A stretch of 42,112 nt of DNA from assembly GCA_037441525.1 (NCBI GenBank), contig JBBISA010000035.1, forward strand, positions 1 through 42,112, in the 5' to 3' direction. Shown here piece by piece: positions 26,376 through 34,964 of the stretch. Below the pieces are notes generated by a model that saw only the letters and a program-made list of their open reading frames with translations, made no database searches and had not been told where the DNA came from. The stretch's first letter is position 1. Every line of letters begins with the position of its first letter. Origin of the DNA: SKVR01 sp037441525 (GTDB lineage Bacteria; Bacteroidota; Bacteroidia; Bacteroidales; UBA7960). The position numbers and the translations under genes were made by a program.

Positions 26376-26423
26376 ACCCACAACCATCAACCAACAATCC
26401 GAAAATCATCAATCCGATAATCC
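26376..26423. repeat. AATCCG-type repeats at the 3' end of the GT4 gene
   Basis: CAACCATCAACC and AATCCGAAAATC / AATCCGATAATC units. They overlap the end of the GT4 gene and encode its last residues (LSD) and TGA stop, the same C-terminus as seen in hisH. Confidence 0.8.
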
Positions 26424-27737
26424 CTTCACAATCTTCGCAAGCCTCTCCACCTGTTTGTTCCTTGCGTATTTCTCTATCCCATGCGAATTACAAACAATAC
26501 GTCTGTTTTCTTCAAATTCTTCATGCAACTTATTAATAGCACCCTTAAGACCCTCTTTAGTCCTCAATATTATACCTGAATTTGTTTTTCGAATAAGGTC
26601 TTCCTGCAATTGCCTGCTATGATGATCAGATTCTTCAATCAAGTAATATTTTCCCTTTAGCTTCATGGCTTCAGGATCGTTGCTGAAACAAAACAGAATA
26701 ATTCGCTTTAAACCCAGATAATCAAAAATTTTGGTTCCCATAAATGAGTAATAATTAAACAAAAGCAAAACATTGTGTTTGGCAAGTATCGGAAGAAGTT
26801 TATCATTAGGTATTCGGGAATAAATATTTACATTGGGTTGCAAGGCAATACATTCGGAAACAATAGATTTGATCCGATCTTCGGCATTTGTACCATAAAA
26901 GTTTATACGAATTCTAATTTTTGGATTTCCATTAAGAATTTCATTCATCTCCTTAAGAAATATTTCCAGAGGATTCCATTCATAGATGCTTCCCGCAAAA
27001 GCGATTGATAGAACATCATTAAACTGATCAGTTTCTGTTGCAGTTTCTGTAATCTGGGGGTCATAACCATTTTCGATTATCTGAAACTGGTGCCCAGGCA
27101 TTACGGACGCAACTTTTTCTCTTACAAATTCAGATACCGTAATTATTTGGCCAACAGTGGAAAGATATTTTTTTTCAAAATACCTTGACCACACTCTCCA
27201 AAGGTATTGCCAGGGTAAAAGAATATTTGCTGACCAGGGATCACGGTAATCGGCAATCCATGGAATCTTAAATTCTTCACTTAAGGCTGAAGCATATTTA
27301 AACAATACGAAAGGGTCGCCGGTAGCAATAATTGCATTTACCTTATTCTTTTTAATATAGTCCCGGGCACCAAAATATAAGTATGATTTAGGACCAATAA
27401 AGAGGGGATACTGCATAAATTCATACCAGGCGGTAATAATTTTGCGCAGCAGCACAAACCTTTTGTCACCGTATTTGAGCATGAGCCGGTTGGCCAGGTT
27501 GGGCTTATAGGGGGTGCGGATCAAGGTGCCAAATTCAGTTTCTTCAGTCTCTGTATTATCGGATGAACCCGGCGCCACATAGTCTAATTGGTTGCCATTG
27601 CGGTAGGCCCACTGCCGGGTTACTACCACCGGGTGCACACCATACTGTTTCAGGTATTTATACCAACTCCAGGGGCGTAGCCCTCCCACCGAAACATAGG
27701 GTGGAAAATCGTAGGCGAGAATCAGGAGTTTTTTCAT
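26409..27737 (-). CDS. Glycosyltransferase family 4-like
   Basis: A 442-residue GT-B enzyme. The N-terminal domain starts MKKLLILAYDFPPYVSVGGLR, and an acceptor-side block reads IPWIADYRDPWS. The C-terminal donor domain includes IIENGYDPQ, SIAFAGSIYEWNPLE and LLFNYYSFMGTKIFDYLGLKR. The latter provides the acidic/Lys-rich sugar-nucleotide site at a degenerate level. It would extend the surface glycan on its lipid carrier at the cytoplasmic face. It is followed at 1 bp by the GT2 gene on the same strand, so the two are tightly coupled. The C-terminus is repeat-derived. Confidence 0.87.
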   Translation of the reverse strand: MKKLLILAYDFPPYVSVGGLRPWSWYKYLKQYGVHPVVVTRQWAYRNGNQLDYVAPGSSDNTETEETEFGTLIRTPYKPNLANRLMLKYGDKRFVLLRKIITAWYEFMQYPLFIGPKSYLYFGARDYIKKNKVNAIIATGDPFVLFKYASALSEEFKIPWIADYRDPWSANILLPWQYLWRVWSRYFEKKYLSTVGQIITVSEFVREKVASVMPGHQFQIIENGYDPQITETATETDQFNDVLSIAFAGSIYEWNPLEIFLKEMNEILNGNPKIRIRINFYGTNAEDRIKSIVSECIALQPNVNIYSRIPNDKLLPILAKHNVLLLFNYYSFMGTKIFDYLGLKRIILFCFSNDPEAMKLKGKYYLIEESDHHSRQLQEDLIRKTNSGIILRTKEGLKGAINKLHEEFEENRRIVCNSHGIEKYARNKQVERLAKIVKGLSD

Positions 27738-27738
27738 C

Positions 27739-28653
27739 TTACTTTTTTATGCCTAAACGATTTTTAATAAACGATCCTAAAGCAAGGGTGAATTGCTGCC
27801 AGGAAGGAATTAACAGCCAGTAATAAAATAAATGTGGAGATAACCTGCATGAATAATAAAAACCTGCTCCTTTGCCAATCATCCTGAATGAAAACCATAC
27901 AAGATTAATTTTCCTGATCCAATATGCAAGGGTCTCCTGTATGGCATTATTTCTTCCTACCAGTTGATGATGAGTTTTTCTCTCTGTCTTAACCCTTTTA
28001 AAAAACAATGGAGGCCCATCAACAAGCACATAATCACCTTTTGTAAGGTAGTAGCACAAGGTGGGATAAATATTATTGTAAGGAGTCTTGTTATTGGGCC
28101 ACCACCAAACCGGAAATCTCACGTCCTTGATCTTTTCCCTTCTAAAAACCCCATATCCAAAATAATCCGTACTGTTTTTTATATAGTTTTTCAATCGTTT
28201 GATCCTGTCAGTATGCCCATAATTGATCATTATCGGCTTGCTAATTGTGTTTCCTGTTTCATCAATCAGTTCACAACCCCCAAAAGCAGATACTGCTTTT
28301 GGGTTTACCTTTAATGAATCAATATGGAATTCAATAAAATTGGGGTCATACAGATCATCATCCCCGGCCCACATAAAAAACTCCGTATCGGCCTGGGAAA
28401 GCAGGAATTGCATATTCCGGGATATCCCCAGATTTTCCTCGTTTTTTATGTATTGTATCCTTGGGTCCTTTTCTGCATATTTTCTGCATATTTCAGCGGA
28501 GCCATCCGTAGATGCATCATCAGAAATAATAAGATGATAATCCCGGAAGGTTTGACTCAAGATGCTTTCCAGTGATTCTTCAATAAAATCCCGGTCGTTA
28601 TAAACCGGCATTCCAATAGTTAAAGATGTGGTATGTGTTTTGTAATCACCCAT
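27739..28653 (-). CDS. Glycosyltransferase family 2
   Basis: About 304 residues from ATG 28653. That start overlaps the preceding methyltransferase stop as ATGGGTGA, so it is preferred to the start at 28692. GT-A fold: LTIGMPVYNDRDFIEESLESIL, then ISDDASTDGS, and the metal-binding WAGDDD at 95-100. A C-terminal hydrophobic stretch suggests membrane association. It transfers one sugar during repeat-unit assembly; donor and acceptor are unknown. Confidence 0.9.
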   Translation of the reverse strand: MGDYKTHTTSLTIGMPVYNDRDFIEESLESILSQTFRDYHLIISDDASTDGSAEICRKYAEKDPRIQYIKNEENLGISRNMQFLLSQADTEFFMWAGDDDLYDPNFIEFHIDSLKVNPKAVSAFGGCELIDETGNTISKPIMINYGHTDRIKRLKNYIKNSTDYFGYGVFRREKIKDVRFPVWWWPNNKTPYNNIYPTLCYYLTKGDYVLVDGPPLFFKRVKTERKTHHQLVGRNNAIQETLAYWIRKINLVWFSFRMIGKGAGFYYSCRLSPHLFYYWLLIPSWQQFTLALGSFIKNRLGIKK

Positions 28654-29341
28654 TTTTTGTAATAAACCATTGCAGATTGTTTTCATCAGCATACAGCAAC
28701 CGGTAATTGTGCAATTCCATAAACTCAGTTACTGCCTTAAATACACCATGATGCCTGTGACTAGGATCAGGCCGCCAATCATCGCCGCAGATTATACCCT
28801 TTGATTTTATTTTTTGGTGCAACAATTCAAGTTCTTTTACCGTGTGATCATACACATGGCTTGAGTCAATATAAACCCAATCGAAATAATGATCTTCAAA
28901 AGACTGCAATGCAACCAGATCGTCCTGAACATGAACCATAACCCTTTTTTCGTTGATTTCTTTTTTGTTTTCCTGCAGAACCTTGCACAAAGCATCCACA
29001 GTACTGGGATTATCCCCGGCCCAATCCCAATGTGCATCAAGAAAATACCATGGATCTATCAGATGAAGTTCCTTTGCCTGAGAGAATTCAATCAAAACTC
29101 TTGAAAAATTATCTTTCAAAACCCCAAGCTCAGCGCCTATTGCATTTTTAGGAAGGTATCGGTCAATAAGCGGCCCTCTTACTATTCTATTTCGTTCAAT
29201 CTCCAGTCGGGAATTTCTGGCAAAAAGGGCATCCTGGTATTTTTCATACAGTAGGCTTCTCTTGACAATGTCCTTTAACCCTCTTGGTATATTTTTCCAC
29301 ATCTTTGTTTTGTGATTTTGTTTATTATGAGATTTAATCAC
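28646..29341 (-). CDS. Class I SAM methyltransferase (Methyltransf_24-like)
   Basis: 231 residues. AIGAELGVLKDNFSR is the motif I-like segment, LHLIDPW the acidic strand-2 end, and DWVYIDSSHVYDHTVKELEL with GIICGDDW the later SAM and metal-type loops. This is the Methyltransf_24/Mdm-like group often found in sugar-modification clusters. The GTG start at 29341 overlaps the upstream GT2 stop (TAGTG); an ATG at 29302 is an alternative. The 8-bp overlap with the downstream GT2 gene indicates translational coupling. Confidence 0.8.
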   Translation of the reverse strand: MIKSHNKQNHKTKMWKNIPRGLKDIVKRSLLYEKYQDALFARNSRLEIERNRIVRGPLIDRYLPKNAIGAELGVLKDNFSRVLIEFSQAKELHLIDPWYFLDAHWDWAGDNPSTVDALCKVLQENKKEINEKRVMVHVQDDLVALQSFEDHYFDWVYIDSSHVYDHTVKELELLHQKIKSKGIICGDDWRPDPSHRHHGVFKAVTEFMELHNYRLLYADENNLQWFITKNG

Positions 29342-30291
29342 TACTGTTTTCTTAATCTTCTAAAGTAAAATAATGTCCCCCATTTTACATCACCCAGATT
29401 CTTTGGAAAATATGAAAAAGAGTAAAAAATAAAACAAATGTAGTGTTTTAACAAGGGAAAAAAGGGTATCCTTTTCCCATAAGTGTAGCAGCACAAATGC
29501 AGAAATGAACGGAACCGGGAAACCGGGAATCTCGCATCCAGTCCCTTCAACCAGGGCAGCATGGCAAAATCAGTTTCCAACTCTTTGTGAGAAATCCGTG
29601 AACTCAGATTTGCCCCGCTCAACCTATATACGCACATGGGTTCTTTAAAATACCTGATCTTACCAGCCAGGGCGATCATGGGGTACATAGCCCGCTCATT
29701 GGAAGAAATACCATGAGGAATCCCACCTGCTTTATCCCAAATCTCTTTAAGGTAAACCAACGATGAAGTATGAAATTTTCTGTGTGTTATCGTATCATTT
29801 AGAATATAATCAACATCACACCTTTCGCCAAATAAAATCTTTGGAGATCCGTCCTCATAAATTTTCCATGCCTGGTGCCCTGTGGCTGCATATCCAGGTT
29901 GATTTTCAAGGAACTCAATCTGTCTTTGAAGTTTACCAGAGTCTGTCCAGTAATCATCCCCATCGAGCAGGGCAATGTATTTGCCCCTGCATGCATTCTG
30001 GGTGGCTATGCTGTTGGGAGTAAGGCCAAGATTCTGTTCATGGGTGAGCACCCTGATTATTCCGGGGTATTTTTCCTGGTATTTAAGTGCAATGGCCAGG
30101 GTATTGTCTGTGCTGCAATCTTCACCAATCACCAGTTCCACCCTGAAAGTTGTTCTCTGGCTCAAAACACTTTCAATGCATTCTTCCAGAAACAATCCCA
30201 CGTTATAAGCAATAGTTGCAACACTAACCAACGGGGCCTGATCATCATTATGTGACTGGTTACGGATTTCTTTTAAGCATTCGCTTTCCAT
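29341..30291 (-). CDS. Glycosyltransferase family 2
   Basis: A 316-residue GT-A enzyme. LVSVATIAYNVGLFLEECIES is followed by IGEDCSTDNT and the acidic LLDGDDYWTDS motif (108-117). The opening half is clearly paralogous to the GT2 at 31189-32118, with a shared ELVIGEDCSTD and GDDYWTD. It overlaps the upstream GT2 gene by 32 bp. It probably adds a distinct sugar in the same repeat unit. Confidence 0.9.
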   Translation of the reverse strand: MESECLKEIRNQSHNDDQAPLVSVATIAYNVGLFLEECIESVLSQRTTFRVELVIGEDCSTDNTLAIALKYQEKYPGIIRVLTHEQNLGLTPNSIATQNACRGKYIALLDGDDYWTDSGKLQRQIEFLENQPGYAATGHQAWKIYEDGSPKILFGERCDVDYILNDTITHRKFHTSSLVYLKEIWDKAGGIPHGISSNERAMYPMIALAGKIRYFKEPMCVYRLSGANLSSRISHKELETDFAMLPWLKGLDARFPVSRFRSFLHLCCYTYGKRIPFFPLLKHYICFIFYSFSYFPKNLGDVKWGTLFYFRRLRKQ

Positions 30292-31183
30292 TGCCTGGCT
30301 TTGGTGAATAGAGAAATGGGATCAACAAATAATGCCCAAAATTACTAAAATAATACCGCTGTGTATTGAAATAATCTCTTCTCCAGTTCCTGTCAAGGAA
30401 CCACATAGCGAATAAATTGGTCAGTGCATTAAACACAAAAAGCATATGGTACAAAAGATAACCGGAATATCCACTCACTTTCAGAAACAACAGTGCAGTG
30501 GAAAGATACCGTTGTTTCATGCCCCACTCTTTGTTTGTGGTGCTGCCCCCATGCTTGTGAATGGCAGTTGCACCATCAAAATATTCAATTTTGTATCCTT
30601 TTTTTGCAATCCGATGACATAGTTCCAGTTCCTCACAATACATAAAAAAATCAGCGTCAAACATACCACATTCATCCAGTACTTTTCTTGGTATCAGCAT
30701 AAAAGAACCCATTACTGCGTCGGCCGGCTCTTCACCCATGGGCCAGAGTTTGTTTATTATCAGGTTTTGATCAAGAAGTTTTCGAAAACTTGCCACAGAA
30801 AAAGTGGACTTCTGGTGGGTGCCGTCTTCGTTGAGAAGCTTGCAACCCAGAACACCTAAATTGGATGATTCTTTATATTTTTCAATACATATTTCTATTG
30901 TATTTTCGGGTATAATGATATCAGAGTTTAATAATAAAACCAGATCAGACGATGATTTCCTGATTCCCTGGTTGTTGGCACGGCCAAACCCAATGTTCTC
31001 ATTATTATCTATAAACAAAACATCTGAATAGCAGGTTGTAATTAGTTCCTTTGAATTATCACATGAGTTATTGTCAACTACAACCATTTCTACTAATCCT
31101 CTAACAGTGTATAACAAACTTTCCAGACATCTTTTAGTGAGGCCCGGTGTTTTATAATTAATTATTATTATTGATAATTTCAC
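30260..31183 (-). CDS. Glycosyltransferase family 2 (rhamnosyltransferase-like)
   Basis: 307 residues from GTG 31183. It starts KLSIIIINYKTPGLTKRCLESL and has VVVDNNSCDNS, an LLLNSDI metal motif and FFMYCEELELCHR, the pattern of WbbL-like rhamnosyltransferases. A C-terminal hydrophobic segment (LLYHMLFVFNALTNLF) is also typical. The donor sugar is an inference from family resemblance only. It overlaps the next gene by 32 bp. Confidence 0.87.
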   Translation of the reverse strand: MKLSIIIINYKTPGLTKRCLESLLYTVRGLVEMVVVDNNSCDNSKELITTCYSDVLFIDNNENIGFGRANNQGIRKSSSDLVLLLNSDIIIPENTIEICIEKYKESSNLGVLGCKLLNEDGTHQKSTFSVASFRKLLDQNLIINKLWPMGEEPADAVMGSFMLIPRKVLDECGMFDADFFMYCEELELCHRIAKKGYKIEYFDGATAIHKHGGSTTNKEWGMKQRYLSTALLFLKVSGYSGYLLYHMLFVFNALTNLFAMWFLDRNWRRDYFNTQRYYFSNFGHYLLIPFLYSPKPGNGKRMLKRNP

Positions 31184-31188
31184 TACTC

Positions 31189-32118
31189 CTAATAAAATGA
31201 TTTGATTTTTTTGGATTTTAAGACTTTAAAAAGAAGGTTTTCTTGAATCAAATACCTGATATTAAATGGGCTGTCCAGAAGAGAATAAAACACGTGTTTT
31301 GAAAAATTCGATATAAAAAAAAGAAAGGAATATTCCTTCGGATACCAAATTCTAGTATAAAAAAGAAATGATAGAAATCTCTTTACTTCAAAATTTGGAT
31401 ATAATGATTTGATCCAGTATCCTATCTTAATGTCATTAATAAAACTAGAAAGCATCAAATTATGTGAAATGCTACTTGTATTTCTTCTGTAAACACCCAT
31501 TGGTTGATCTAAAAATTTAATATTGCCCTTCCCGGCAATATACGTAAATAAAGATCTGTCTCCTGATGTAATTCCTTCCGGTGGTAAAAAACCATTTAAT
31601 AAGACTTTCCTGAATAAAAAACTACTCGTATGAAATGGCAAACTTCCAACAAAATCATTTAGAGCTAGTTTATCTTTGGTATTAATGCGGTAAAGATGCG
31701 TATTAATCAATATGTTATCATATTGCACATATACTTGATTTGCGATGCCTGCATATGCATCGTTTTTCTCCAAAAACTCCACCTGTTTCTTCAACTTCAA
31801 TGGGTCAGTCCAGTAATCGTCACCTTCGCAAAGGGCAATGTATTTGCCGGTGCAAGCTTGTAAGGTTTTGATAAAATTGGGCATAATGCCAAGGTTGTTG
31901 TCTGAAGGCAATAACCGGATAATTTCAGGGTGTTTATCCGCATATTCTACGCATAAGGCCCGTGTACTGTCGGTTGAGCAATCTTCACCAATAACCAATT
32001 CAATGGGGAAGTCAGTTTGCTGCATCAATACCCCTTCAATTGCCTGACGGATAAATTTTTCATGGTTGTAGGTGATCATACAGACCGATACGGTGATGTC
32101 GGATGTTTCCTGAGTCAT
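31189..32118 (-). CDS. Glycosyltransferase family 2
   Basis: A 309-residue GT-A enzyme with VSVCMITYNHEKFIRQAIEG, LVIGEDCSTDST and CEGDDYWTDP (97-106). It is paralogous to the GT2 at 29341-30291. The 3' half is noticeably AT-richer and Lys/Phe-rich, ending in KSKKIKSFY. ATG at 32118, 4 bp after the acyltransferase stop. Confidence 0.9.
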   Translation of the reverse strand: MTQETSDITVSVCMITYNHEKFIRQAIEGVLMQQTDFPIELVIGEDCSTDSTRALCVEYADKHPEIIRLLPSDNNLGIMPNFIKTLQACTGKYIALCEGDDYWTDPLKLKKQVEFLEKNDAYAGIANQVYVQYDNILINTHLYRINTKDKLALNDFVGSLPFHTSSFLFRKVLLNGFLPPEGITSGDRSLFTYIAGKGNIKFLDQPMGVYRRNTSSISHNLMLSSFINDIKIGYWIKSLYPNFEVKRFLSFLFYTRIWYPKEYSFLFFISNFSKHVFYSLLDSPFNIRYLIQENLLFKVLKSKKIKSFY

Positions 32119-32122
32119 ATAA

Positions 32123-32692
32123 TTACTTCAGTTTATTTGAAAGTTCGACAAGAGTTTTCTCCCTTTCACGAATCAGCTTCACAGGTACACCCGCGTAAAT
32201 GCCCCAGGGATTAAGATCTTTAGTTACCAGGCTCATGGCACCGGTTACGCTGCCTTCTCCAATCTCTACCCCCGGCAAAACCATACTGCCGGCACCCAGT
32301 TGCACAAAACGGTTTAATTTAACCCTGCCCCCCTTCACGTTGGTCAGTTCTAAGGGTACCATTGGCCCGATGAGCCATTCCCCGCCAAAGTCATCGCTGG
32401 CACTGAAAATTGTGCATCGCGGTGATAAACCTGTAAAATCACCCATCTCTATACCATTGGCGCCATACAACGCACAAAAGGCCGAAATATGAACATAGGT
32501 GCCGGTTTTTATTTTCCCTGACAACAGACAGAAATCGTCTATTCGCACGTGGTCACCCAGCTCAATATTTTCAATTCCATAAAACCGGGCAAACCTGCTA
32601 ACCAACACATTACTCCCAATTTTTTTAAAACCCATTGCCTTGAGTTCATCAGCAGCCAGAAAAGATTGATTAGCGGGTACATTTATTTCCAT
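32123..32692 (-). CDS. Left-handed beta-helix (hexapeptide) acyltransferase
   Basis: A 189-residue acyltransferase built of hexapeptide repeats (IGSNVLVSR, IELGDHVRIDDF, IKTGTYVHISAF, IEMGDFTGLS, then VQLGAGSMVLPGVEIGEGSVTGAMSLVTKD and GIYAGVPVKLI at the end). The final VPAKxI-like block is the acyl-CoA binding end of the family. It lies 2 bp after the DegT aminotransferase, so it probably N-acetylates the amino sugar that enzyme makes. With a VioA-like partner, the likely product is a dTDP-4-acetamido-4,6-dideoxy sugar (inference). Confidence 0.85.
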   Translation of the reverse strand: MEINVPANQSFLAADELKAMGFKKIGSNVLVSRFARFYGIENIELGDHVRIDDFCLLSGKIKTGTYVHISAFCALYGANGIEMGDFTGLSPRCTIFSASDDFGGEWLIGPMVPLELTNVKGGRVKLNRFVQLGAGSMVLPGVEIGEGSVTGAMSLVTKDLNPWGIYAGVPVKLIREREKTLVELSNKLK

Positions 32693-32694
32693 TC

Positions 32695-33813
32695 CTATCC
32701 TTTTCTAATGTAGTTAATAATTGTATCCACCACCTCTAAATTCAGATCTGGATAAATTGGCAAACATAGAATATTTTCTGAAATCTTGTTTGCCTGCATT
32801 AGGTTTATTGGATTGGATGAGTTCAAACCTGAGTAAGGTGGAAAATGGCTGATCAACGGGAAGAAATATCTGCGGGCAAAAATCTCCTTTTCACGCAAAA
32901 ATTCATATAGATCGTCTCTGCTCTTGCCATAAGCATCTTTGTTAACCAATACCGGGAAATAGGAATAATTATGCTTTACATCAGGCAAATCGTTAAGAAA
33001 ACTAATGCCGGCTATATTTTTTAAACCTTCACGATAATTCTCTGCAATTTCTTTCCGGCGCTCAATGGCATCACCCACATGGTTAAGTTGTAATAATCCC
33101 AGGGCGGCCTGGAATTCATTCATTTTGGCATTGATGCCCGGCTCCACCACGGTGGTTTCTCCCCTGAACCCAAAATTCTTCAGGTTGTCGATATGCTCTT
33201 TCATTTCGGCACTTTGGCACACAATGGCGCCCCCTTCGAAGGTATTGAACACCTTGGTGGCATGAAAGCTCAGAATGCTCATATCGCCAAAACTGCAGAT
33301 ACTTTGCCCCTTATAGGTTGCCCCGAAGGTGTGTGCAGCATCGTACAACACTTTTAAACCATGCTTTCGGGCAATTTTCTCAATTTGCTCTACTCTGCAG
33401 GGATACCCATACACATGCACAGGTAAAATGGCGGTGGTGCGGGGGGTAATGGCAGCTTCTATTTTTTCGGGATCTGGGGTAAAGGTATCGGGTTCAATAT
33501 CCACAAATACCGGGGTTATATTGTTCCACCAGAGAGCATGGGTGGTGGCTACAAAACTAAAGGGGGTGGTGATCACTTCCCCTTTCAGTTCAAGCGCCTG
33601 TATGGCAGTAACCAGGGCGAGAGTACCATTGGCAAACAATGATATATATTTTACCCCCAGGTACTCGCAAAGCTTTTCTTCCAGTTGCTGATGAAAGGGG
33701 CCGTTATTGGTCAAAACTTTTGTATTCCATATCTGCTCCAGATACGGAAGAAACTCCTCTAATGGGGGAAGGTAAGGTTGAGTTACATATATCGATTTCT
33801 TTTTATTTTTCAT
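32695..33813 (-). CDS. DegT/DnrJ/EryC1 sugar aminotransferase (VioA-like)
   Basis: 372 residues from ATG 33813; an upstream TTG is not credible. It is a PLP-dependent fold type I enzyme: NGTLALVTAI for phosphate contact, D158 in VLYDAAHTFGA, and the Schiff-base K187 in SFHATKVFNTFEGG. The segments YVTQPYLPPLEEF, KVLTNNGPF and TTPFSFVATTHALWWNNI resemble VioA-type dTDP-4-keto-6-deoxyglucose aminotransferases. The reaction would transfer an amino group from glutamate to C4 of a dTDP-4-keto-6-deoxyhexose. Regiochemistry is by resemblance only; RmlA/RmlB are not in the window. Confidence 0.85.
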   Translation of the reverse strand: MKNKKKSIYVTQPYLPPLEEFLPYLEQIWNTKVLTNNGPFHQQLEEKLCEYLGVKYISLFANGTLALVTAIQALELKGEVITTPFSFVATTHALWWNNITPVFVDIEPDTFTPDPEKIEAAITPRTTAILPVHVYGYPCRVEQIEKIARKHGLKVLYDAAHTFGATYKGQSICSFGDMSILSFHATKVFNTFEGGAIVCQSAEMKEHIDNLKNFGFRGETTVVEPGINAKMNEFQAALGLLQLNHVGDAIERRKEIAENYREGLKNIAGISFLNDLPDVKHNYSYFPVLVNKDAYGKSRDDLYEFLREKEIFARRYFFPLISHFPPYSGLNSSNPINLMQANKISENILCLPIYPDLNLEVVDTIINYIRKG

Positions 33814-33845
33814 TTTTCTGATTATTGGCAATTAATGCAGCCAAA

Positions 33846-34958
33846 TTAGTCTGTAATGGCAAATAGAATAGTTTCCTCCTGGTGTATTGTAAAATGATCG
33901 AGGTAAAACTTGTAACCAAGGTTTAATTCGCTGATCCAAAGCGGGATTCGTGAAAAGTCTTCAAGGTCATGATAAATAGCTATGGCAAGTTTTGGCCTGA
34001 ACCTTCTGATTGTTTTCATGGCACCCTGAAGGGCATTAAACTCTGCTCCTTCAATGTCCATTTTAATTAAGTCTATTCTTTTTACATCGTTTTCCTCTAC
34101 CATTTTATCAATTGTTTGGGTTTCGGTGCTTCCCGTTGACCCGTCAAAGTCGTTAAATGAAACAATGCTCCCAGGGCCTTTATCCTTATAAAAAACTTTG
34201 ACGCCGGCTTCCCCCCACAATGGTTTATCTATCAATTCTACGATGTCAGAAATTCTTTTATTTTCCATAATGTTCTTTTCCCAGATCCGGATATTTTCCG
34301 GGATAAACTCAAATGAAAAAACCCGGCCTGTACTATCTACCTTTGAAGCAAAATACAAAGCGGTATCGCCCCAACACCCACCGGCATCAATTACAAAATC
34401 CCCCTTTTCTGCCGAAATATTTACAGAATTACTTCGATATGCGTATTGCTCAAGGAGAAAGTCGGTTACAATACCTTGTGGGTTATAATAAATGCTTACA
34501 TCTGCCCCAATCGGTTTAAGATCATAATTATATAGTCGCTGTTTATTAAAAGCCGTCTCAACAAAATCAGATTCTTCAATTTTCAATTTCTCAATTTTCT
34601 TAATACTTTCCCAATAGTCTTGTTTGTTAGTTTTCAGTTTAACAAATGAATGCCCTAAAATTCTGTAAGCCAGCACATCCACCAATAGGTTTCTGGACGG
34701 CTCATTTTGCAAAAGATTGTAAAGTTTATCAAGTTTGTCAATGTGGTTAATAAAAATATCAGTACCCGTCAACCAATGACTTTCAGTTTTCCACCGGGCA
34801 ATGTAGTTTCTCTCAATCAGAAATTTTCTTAAAATATCTTTCAGGTTAAATCCAACCTTTTTATATCCAAATCGATAATAATCATAATTATCTTTATGAT
34901 TATTTCCAATGGAAGAAACTATCTTACTTCTAATCCTTTCCTTAAATTCAGTTTTCAT
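33846..34958 (-). CDS. FkbM-family SAM methyltransferase
   Basis: 370 residues. About 180 N-terminal residues have no motif I recognise. A FkbM domain follows with FVIDAGGCWGDTALYFAS (188-205), VFSFEFIPENIRIWEKN, and the family hallmark LIKMDIEGAEFNALQGA. FkbM proteins O-methylate sugars or polyketides, and in glycan loci they probably methylate a sugar hydroxyl or terminate the chain. The gene directly follows wzt (6-bp gap), a position where chain-terminating modifying enzymes are common. Confidence 0.87.
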   Translation of the reverse strand: MKTEFKERIRSKIVSSIGNNHKDNYDYYRFGYKKVGFNLKDILRKFLIERNYIARWKTESHWLTGTDIFINHIDKLDKLYNLLQNEPSRNLLVDVLAYRILGHSFVKLKTNKQDYWESIKKIEKLKIEESDFVETAFNKQRLYNYDLKPIGADVSIYYNPQGIVTDFLLEQYAYRSNSVNISAEKGDFVIDAGGCWGDTALYFASKVDSTGRVFSFEFIPENIRIWEKNIMENKRISDIVELIDKPLWGEAGVKVFYKDKGPGSIVSFNDFDGSTGSTETQTIDKMVEENDVKRIDLIKMDIEGAEFNALQGAMKTIRRFRPKLAIAIYHDLEDFSRIPLWISELNLGYKFYLDHFTIHQEETILFAITD

Positions 34959-34964
34959 TAAAGA

